Shown piece by piece: positions 6,506 through 10,517 of a DNA stretch of 10,517 nt; position 1 is the first letter of the stretch, and each line of letters starts with the position of its first letter. Source of the stretch: Vulcanimicrobiota bacterium (GTDB lineage: Bacteria; Vulcanimicrobiota; Vulcanimicrobiia; Vulcanimicrobiales; Vulcanimicrobiaceae); assembly GCA_013043945.1 (NCBI GenBank), contig JABEUW010000041.1, forward strand, positions 1 through 10,517, written 5' to 3'. Position numbers and translations under genes: made by a program. Under the pieces are notes generated by a model. That model saw nothing but the letters and a program-made list of their open reading frames with translations. It made no database searches and had not been told where the DNA came from.

Positions 6506-7092
6506 GAGGAAGCCTGCGCGACGAGTGCGCCGCTGCGAAAACCGCGCAGGAAGAGCTCGGTGAGCCGTTCGGCGGTCGCTTCGACGTCGCCGTCGGATTC
6601 TTCGCGATACCATGTCGGCGCCCAATTCAGTATGCCGAAGAGTGCGCCGGCGGCGACGCGGGAGTTGCCTTCAGCGTGTGGCTCCAACTCGGCGAGGAGT
6701 TCGACGAGCGATTGAAAGTAACGCCGCCGCCGCACGCGCGCACCGCTGCTCGATTCGCGATCGAGCGCCTGCATATCGTGCAACAAGACGCGGTAGGAGC
6801 GATTGTTCGTTAACAGATAGCGAAGATGTCCGCGTACGAACGCCGCGAGCCGCTCGTGCGGATCGGCGAGGCGCGCACCTTCGGCGGTCCCCGCTTCGAG
6901 CCGATCGAAGATGCGTTCGCAGACGAATGAGAGGGCTTGCTGCTTACTCGGAAGGTAGTAGTAGAGGCCGGCGACGCTGATGCATGCGGCGCGCGCGATG
7001 TCGCGCATGCTGGTGGCGTGGAATCCCTGCTCGGCGAAGAGCGATTCCGCGCAGTCGAGGATATCTTCGTACCGTTGGTCGTAGGCCTGCAC
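6502..7092 (-). CDS. TetR-family regulator, first gene of the benzoyl-CoA operon
   Basis: 196-residue TetR/AcrR-type one-component regulator that should bind operator DNA as a dimer and release it on binding a small ligand. The N-terminal helix-turn-helix covers about residues 9-50: ILDCAESLFAEQGFHATSMR, then DIARAACISVAGLYYYLPSK with the typical recognition helix and YYYxxSK end. The C-terminal half (60-196) is the ligand and dimer domain; GILNWAPTWYR (153-163) is a motif seen in several TetR regulators of acyl-CoA metabolism, in my recollection. The start is GTG at 7092, with a GAGGGAG-like ribosome site about 9 nt upstream; no in-frame ATG fits the fold. The stop overlaps dch by 4 bp, so regulator and enzymes are made together, implying autoregulation through the palindromes at 7109-7156. 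The natural inducer would be benzoyl-CoA or a ring intermediate, by inference only. Known benzoyl-CoA regulators such as BzdR and BadR belong to other families. Confidence 0.88.
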   Translation of the reverse strand: MQAYDQRYEDILDCAESLFAEQGFHATSMRDIARAACISVAGLYYYLPSKQQALSFVCERIFDRLEAGTAEGARLADPHERLAAFVRGHLRYLLTNNRSYRVLLHDMQALDRESSSGARVRRRRYFQSLVELLAELEPHAEGNSRVAAGALFGILNWAPTWYREESDGDVEATAERLTELFLRGFRSGALVAQASS

Positions 7093-7108
7093 CGATTGCG
7101 CTCCCTCG

Positions 7109-7120
7109 TTCGAGCTCGAA
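7109..7120. repeat. 12-bp perfect palindrome TTCGAGCTCGAA
   Basis: A perfect palindrome 17-28 bp before the tetR GTG, built from the same TTCGA/TCGAA units as the larger operator. It could be an auxiliary operator or lie in the 5' leader near the ribosome site. Confidence 0.45.
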
Positions 7121-7133
7121 TCGTTCTATCGAA

Positions 7134-7156
7134 CGTTCATTCGATTCGAATGTACG
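7134..7156. promoter_or_regulatory. Probable TetR operator, 23-bp near-perfect palindrome
   Basis: The left arm is CGTTCATTCGA, the centre a single T at 7145, and the right arm TCGAATGTACG. The arms are complementary at 10 of 11 positions; only the 7137/7153 pair fails. The size, symmetry and position 42-64 bp before the tetR start suit a TetR-dimer site. It overlaps GAACGTTC (7131-7138) and the pair CGTTC(7122-7126)/GAACG(7131-7135), so two dimers could bind side by side. Binding by the adjacent regulator is inferred. Confidence 0.6.
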
Positions 7157-7198
7157 GGAATGGCGCGCGGGCGACCATAGGCAAACCTGCCGATTTTT

Positions 7199-7828
7199 CT
7201 AGGTCAAATGAATCATGCCACGTTGGAGCGCGAGGACGACGGCTTCGGCGCGTGAGTGGGCGCCGAGCTTTTGGAGCAGGTTGCCGATGTGGTTGCGGGC
7301 GGTCGCCGGGGCGAGTTGGAGCTCCTCGGCGATCTGGGCGGTACGGAGCCCCTGCGCGAGCAGGCGCAGGACGTCGCGTTCGCGCCCGGTCAGGGCGACC
7401 GCCGGCATCGAGGGCGGCGCTGGGCTCGGTTGGCGCTCGCGTTGCGCCCCGGCGGCGATGCGCTTGAGGTGGCGCGCGGCGACGCTCTCGCAGAGCAGGT
7501 GCAACGCGACCGGGCGCCCGCGCTCGTCGGGGACGACGCAGGTGACGGCGTCGAGCCAGAGATCGCTGCCGTCGGGGTGCGGGATGACGATTTCGAAGCG
7601 GCGCGGCGCGCGAAATTGCGCGCAGCTCTTCTGCACCGCGCAGCCGGGCATACAGAGGTGGGAGCCCGATGGCGTTCGCCCGGCGAGGACCTCGTGGCAG
7701 GGGCGCCCGAGTGCCTCTTCTTCGGATCGGCCGAGGAGGGCGGCGGCGGCGCTATTCCAGAGAACGACCGTTCCGTTCTCGTCGATGCCGACGAGCGCGT
7801 CGGCACTCTGCCCGAGGTGCAGCGACAT
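7199..7828 (-). CDS. PAS-LuxR transcription regulator with clustered cysteines
   Basis: 209-residue cytoplasmic regulator. Residues 5-115 form a PAS domain: ADALVGIDENGTVVLWNSAA (9-28) is the classic PAS opening, and the FEIVIPHPDGSDLWLD strands (78-93) follow. Residues 146-206 are a LuxR/GerE helix-turn-helix: LTGRERDVLRLLAQGLRTAQ (146-165), then the recognition helix around 174-186 (PATARNHIGNLLQ). The linker (127-144) is proline-rich. Cys44, Cys59, Cys63 and Cys69 form a C-X14-C-X3-C-X5-C pattern in the middle of the PAS domain. This could bind a metal, a cluster or a redox switch, though similar cysteine-bearing PAS-LuxR proteins exist in other bacteria. There is no receiver domain, so it is not a standard response regulator. 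It starts 3 bp after the chemotaxis-fusion gene without a clear ribosome site, so the two are probably coupled and act together. Its targets are unknown; the downstream operon is the obvious candidate. Confidence 0.85.
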   Translation of the reverse strand: MSLHLGQSADALVGIDENGTVVLWNSAAAALLGRSEEEALGRPCHEVLAGRTPSGSHLCMPGCAVQKSCAQFRAPRRFEIVIPHPDGSDLWLDAVTCVVPDERGRPVALHLLCESVAARHLKRIAAGAQRERQPSPAPPSMPAVALTGRERDVLRLLAQGLRTAQIAEELQLAPATARNHIGNLLQKLGAHSRAEAVVLALQRGMIHLT

Positions 7829-7831
7829 CGC

Positions 7832-10498
7832 TTACCGCGCCGATGCGAAGAGCCGGTTGCGTTCGCGTTCGAGGCGATCGGCGGTCTCGATCGCTTCGGA
7901 GCACTCGTTGGCGTATTCGTGAATGAGCTCGGCCATCTGCATATAATCGCCGTACATTGCATAGGCACGTTGCGCTGCAGCGCGCGATTCTCGCTCGGCA
8001 TCGCCGAGCGTAGTGTTCGCCGCAGTGACGAATCCGCCGATACGTTCGAATGCCGCCTGCGCCGCACGTGCGTGCCGTCCGCTCGCTTCGGCCTTGCTGA
8101 CATCCGACGCGATAGCGCCGGCGGTCGCCTTACTGCGCTTGTCGAGATCGGCGAGGACCGAACGAATCTCTTGCGTCGAGGATTTTGTTTTATCGGCGAG
8201 CTTTCGCACCTCGGTCGCGACGACGGAGAAGCCCCGCCCGTGTTCGCCGGCGCGCGCGGCTTCGATCGCGGCGTTGAGAGCGAGGAGGTTCGTTTTATCC
8301 GAGACCGCGCGTACGACGCTGACGATATCGACGATTTGATTCATCGACTTTGCGAATTTCCCGAGCGCGTCGCGGCTCTGCATCGCCATCGTTGCGAGCG
8401 CGTCGATGGTGGAGAAGAGCCGTTCGACGATGCGATCGGCGTCGCCGAGCTGCGCTTGCGCCTGCGCGCAGCGCTCGCCGAGCGAGGCGAACCGATCGGC
8501 GAGGCCGTTGCTCGTCTCGGACATGCCGTGCGATTGCCCGGCGAGGCTCTTGAGCGAACTCACGATCTCGGTCTGCGCGGTCTTTCCGATTCTGCCGGCC
8601 GAGTTCCGTACCACCGCCACCGAGGTATCGATCGCGTGGATAACTTCGTCGACGGAAAACGCGCGCGTATGCCGCGCGTCGATCGTCGCGCGCGGGTTGC
8701 TCCACGCCTGCAGTTCGCGCGAGAGCAGCGCCTGATAGATATCGGGCGAGAAGAGCGGCTCCATGCGCTCCCATACGAAGGTCGCCGCTTCGATAAATTG
8801 TTCGCGCTCGATATCGGTGAAGCGGTGAACCTCCAAATGGCGCTGCAGCTCGGAGAGCGCCTCGGCCTCTTGCTCCGCTGCAATCGAGCGATGCATGTTG
8901 CGTGCCTCTTCGAACGCTTGCGCGAGTGCCTTGCGATCTTCGGGCGAGAGCTGGCGCAAGCGATCGGAGTTGGCGAGAACGATCTGCGTGTTGTAGGCGT
9001 GCGCGGTCAGGGTGAGATAGCGCTGCCCTTCGTAGAGTTTCGCACCGACGATATTGGCGAGCGGATTCTCTTGCGCGTCGACATCTTTAGCGACGAGTGC
9101 ATCGTGCACGCGGTTGAAAGGAATGACTTTCGGAATCGAGCCGAAGGCGTGCATGAGCGCCAGGTAGACGACCGAATCTTGAATGCGGACCCGCATGCGT
9201 TTGAGATCGTCGGGCTGAGTGACCGGGTGCAACGAATTCGTGAAGTGGCGCATGCCGTTTTCGAGAAATCCGAGCCCTGTCAGCCCGAACGGCGCGAAGG
9301 ATTGCAAAACGTGGCGCCCGAGCGGCCCGTCGATAACGGCGTGCGCCTCGGCGGGCGTGCTGAATACGAAGGGCAGATCGAAGAGCTGAACGAGCGGCGA
9401 GATCGATCCGGCGACGAAGGTGGTGACGCTGACGATATCGAGTTCGCCGGAGCGAACGCGCAAGAGCTCTTCCTGTTCGGTTCCGCCTTCGAATGGAATG
9501 TGTAACTCGATGCGAAGGCGCCCGGAGGTGAGTTCCTCGATGCGCTTCTGTACGTATTGCAGCGCGCGCGCCGGCGGGTAGCCGGGCGGCAGTAAGGTCG
9601 CACAACGTAACGTCGCGCCCTCGGAGCGCTGCACTGCAGTCGAACGCGAGAGATAGGCCATCTCCGCGCCATAGTAGGAAAGGCGCTGCGTCGCAAACGC
9701 TGCTTCGAGCGCTTCGCGCCCTTCTTCGGCCATCATCGTTGAAAGCGATGCGGTGCGTTCGATCATTTTATTCGATTGATCGCTCTGCTGTCCGCTCGCG
9801 TGCACCGCGCCGTCGATCGCATGCGAGAGATCGGTCGAGAGCGAGGCGACGACCTGGATCGCTTCCTGTGCCTGGCGAGCGAGCGGCGCAGATTCGGCGG
9901 ATTGCTCGGCACTCGCTCGGACGGCGGCGATCGTCGCTTCGGCTTCGCGCCGTACTTCGACGACGAGCCCGGTGATAACGGAGGTCGATTCGCCGGTGGT
10001 CTTTGCGAGCCGGCCGACCTCGCCCGCGACGACGGCGAAGCCGAGACCGTGCTTGCCGGCGCGCGCCGCTTCGATGGCGGCGTTGAGCGCGAGCAACTGC
10101 GTCTCGTCGGAGACATCTTCAACGAAGGCGGCCATGCGGCCGATCTCGCTCATCAGCCGGCCGAATTCATCCATCGCCGCGGCGGTCTGCCCGGAGAGCT
10201 CGGCGAGTTGTTGGACCGAGGTGAGCAGTTCGCCGACGACCTGAACCGATTCGGCGAGCGCGCTGGTGGTGGCGTGCGCCTGCGTCTGCGCCTGCTGGAG
10301 CCGCGAGGCGGTCGTCCAGGAATCGCGGGAGAGCAGATCGGCGGTCTCGGCGAGGGCGACCATCAGGGTGGTCTGCTCCTGAGCCGTCGCGGCGATCGAC
10401 TCCGAGATGCTCCGAACCGATTCGACGGCGTGCGAGATCGACTCCGAGAACTGCTCGAACGAGGGGTCGAGCGCTGGGGCCGCGGACGCATCGATCAT
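7832..10498 (-). CDS. Soluble MCP-DctP-MCP fusion: cytoplasmic chemoreceptor with embedded TRAP solute-binding domain
   Basis: 888 residues in three parts. Residues about 15-275 form a methyl-accepting chemotaxis hairpin with its tip at 130-165 (LLALNAAIEAARAG, 135-148). Residues about 295-590 form a TRAP-transporter DctP solute-binding domain. Residues about 615-885 form a second hairpin with its tip at 733-768 (LLALNAAIEAARAG, 738-751). The DctP part keeps typical marks: GELDIVSV (351-358), LFDLPFVF (372-379), DLKRMRVRIQDS (431-442), whose Arg438 aligns with the carboxylate-binding arginine, and DAQENPL (474-480). No signal peptide, membrane helix or HAMP is visible, so it should be cytosolic and could signal through CheA/CheW. 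Tip 1 has Lys149 and Leu152 where tip 2 keeps the usual Glu752 and Arg755. The start is uncertain: ATG at 10498 lacks a Shine-Dalgarno, the bases before it are pyrimidine-rich, and the frame stays open to the right edge, so a start beyond the window is possible. The ligand is unknown; an aromatic acid is a context-based guess. Confidence 0.85.
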   Translation of the reverse strand: MIDASAAPALDPSFEQFSESISHAVESVRSISESIAATAQEQTTLMVALAETADLLSRDSWTTASRLQQAQTQAHATTSALAESVQVVGELLTSVQQLAELSGQTAAAMDEFGRLMSEIGRMAAFVEDVSDETQLLALNAAIEAARAGKHGLGFAVVAGEVGRLAKTTGESTSVITGLVVEVRREAEATIAAVRASAEQSAESAPLARQAQEAIQVVASLSTDLSHAIDGAVHASGQQSDQSNKMIERTASLSTMMAEEGREALEAAFATQRLSYYGAEMAYLSRSTAVQRSEGATLRCATLLPPGYPPARALQYVQKRIEELTSGRLRIELHIPFEGGTEQEELLRVRSGELDIVSVTTFVAGSISPLVQLFDLPFVFSTPAEAHAVIDGPLGRHVLQSFAPFGLTGLGFLENGMRHFTNSLHPVTQPDDLKRMRVRIQDSVVYLALMHAFGSIPKVIPFNRVHDALVAKDVDAQENPLANIVGAKLYEGQRYLTLTAHAYNTQIVLANSDRLRQLSPEDRKALAQAFEEARNMHRSIAAEQEAEALSELQRHLEVHRFTDIEREQFIEAATFVWERMEPLFSPDIYQALLSRELQAWSNPRATIDARHTRAFSVDEVIHAIDTSVAVVRNSAGRIGKTAQTEIVSSLKSLAGQSHGMSETSNGLADRFASLGERCAQAQAQLGDADRIVERLFSTIDALATMAMQSRDALGKFAKSMNQIVDIVSVVRAVSDKTNLLALNAAIEAARAGEHGRGFSVVATEVRKLADKTKSSTQEIRSVLADLDKRSKATAGAIASDVSKAEASGRHARAAQAAFERIGGFVTAANTTLGDAERESRAAAQRAYAMYGDYMQMAELIHEYANECSEAIETADRLERERNRLFASAR

Positions 10499-10517
10499 CA
10501 GAGGGCGGAAGTTAGGA

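Larger units (their letters stand above)
7093..7198 (-). promoter_or_regulatory. Intergenic control region upstream of the tetR-dch-oah-had-bcr operon
   Basis: These 106 bp are the only sizeable gap in the window and must hold the operon promoter if the operon has its own. No convincing -35/-10 pair stands out. It is rich in TTCGA and TCGAA pieces arranged as overlapping palindromes, concentrated in 7109-7156. No hairpin followed by a T-run on the minus strand separates it from the upstream regulator gene, so read-through from the signalling genes is possible. Confidence 0.6.

Noticed and set aside
5007..6563. 518-codon open frame on the plus strand
   Set aside because: It is antisense to oah and dch, which carry strong crotonase motifs. 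Its translation is arginine- and serine-rich with no family resemblance.
6506..6625. 40-residue N-terminal extension of Dch
   Set aside because: It is an arginine-rich reading over the end of tetR. The start at 6505 gives the usual crotonase N-terminus and an ATGA junction like its neighbours.
7180..7200. Small hairpin GGCA-AACC-TGCC followed by GATTTTTCT on the plus strand, as a terminator
   Set aside because: The stem is only 4 bp and the T-run faces the plus strand, where no gene is read. It cannot end the minus-strand transcripts.
7256..9505. 749-codon open frame on the plus strand
   Set aside because: It runs antisense to the LuxR gene and the chemoreceptor fusion, both of which have clear domain motifs. 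Its translation is charge-biased with no recognisable domain, as expected from GC-rich codon bias.
1..10517. tRNA, rRNA, CRISPR arrays, insertion sequences or attachment sites
   Set aside because: The window is almost fully covered by coding frames. I saw no repeated spacer pattern, transposase motif, or terminal inverted repeats with target duplication.

Overview
All of the coding capacity lies on the minus strand: ten tightly packed genes, the last one cut by the left edge. The DNA is GC-rich. I recognise no RNA gene, mobile element, CRISPR array or clear terminator. The core is a complete set of enzymes for anaerobic, ATP-dependent dearomatisation of benzoyl-CoA (Thauera/Azoarcus type) up to ring opening. 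This points to a bacterium living, at least at times, without oxygen on aromatic acids. I cannot name the lineage from sequence alone.

Region 1 (right, 10498 to 7199, read leftwards) holds two signalling genes 3 bp apart. The first is an 888-residue soluble protein in which a TRAP-transporter solute-binding (DctP) domain sits between two complete methyl-accepting chemotaxis hairpins. The second is a PAS-LuxR transcription regulator with four clustered cysteines. Neither has a signal peptide or a membrane segment, so the DctP domain, normally periplasmic, appears to work in the cytoplasm here.

Region 2 (7198 to 7093) is the only real intergenic gap. It carries a 23-bp near-perfect palindrome and further TTCGA/TCGAA repeats, a likely TetR operator and promoter.

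Region 3 (7092 to the left edge) is a compact operon in the order tetR, dch, oah, had, bcrC, bcrB, bcrA, bcrD. Junctions are either 4-bp ATGA overlaps (tetR/dch, dch/oah, oah/had, bcrB/bcrA) or gaps of 11-12 bp with a Shine-Dalgarno next to the upstream stop. In the pathway, BcrCBAD reduces benzoyl-CoA to cyclohexa-1,5-diene-1-carbonyl-CoA using ATP and reduced ferredoxin. Dch hydrates the diene to 6-hydroxycyclohex-1-ene-1-carbonyl-CoA, Had oxidises it to the 6-oxo compound, and Oah hydrates and opens the ring to 3-hydroxypimelyl-CoA. Benzoate-CoA ligase, the ferredoxin and its reducing enzyme are not in the window.

The most unusual content is the MCP-DctP-MCP fusion and its PAS-LuxR partner directly upstream of the aromatic operon. 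My working idea is that they sense an intracellular aromatic acid or related ligand; this is inference. Other points of interest are the operator palindromes, a divergent nucleotide-binding motif in one reductase ATPase subunit, and an unusually short ring-opening hydrolase.
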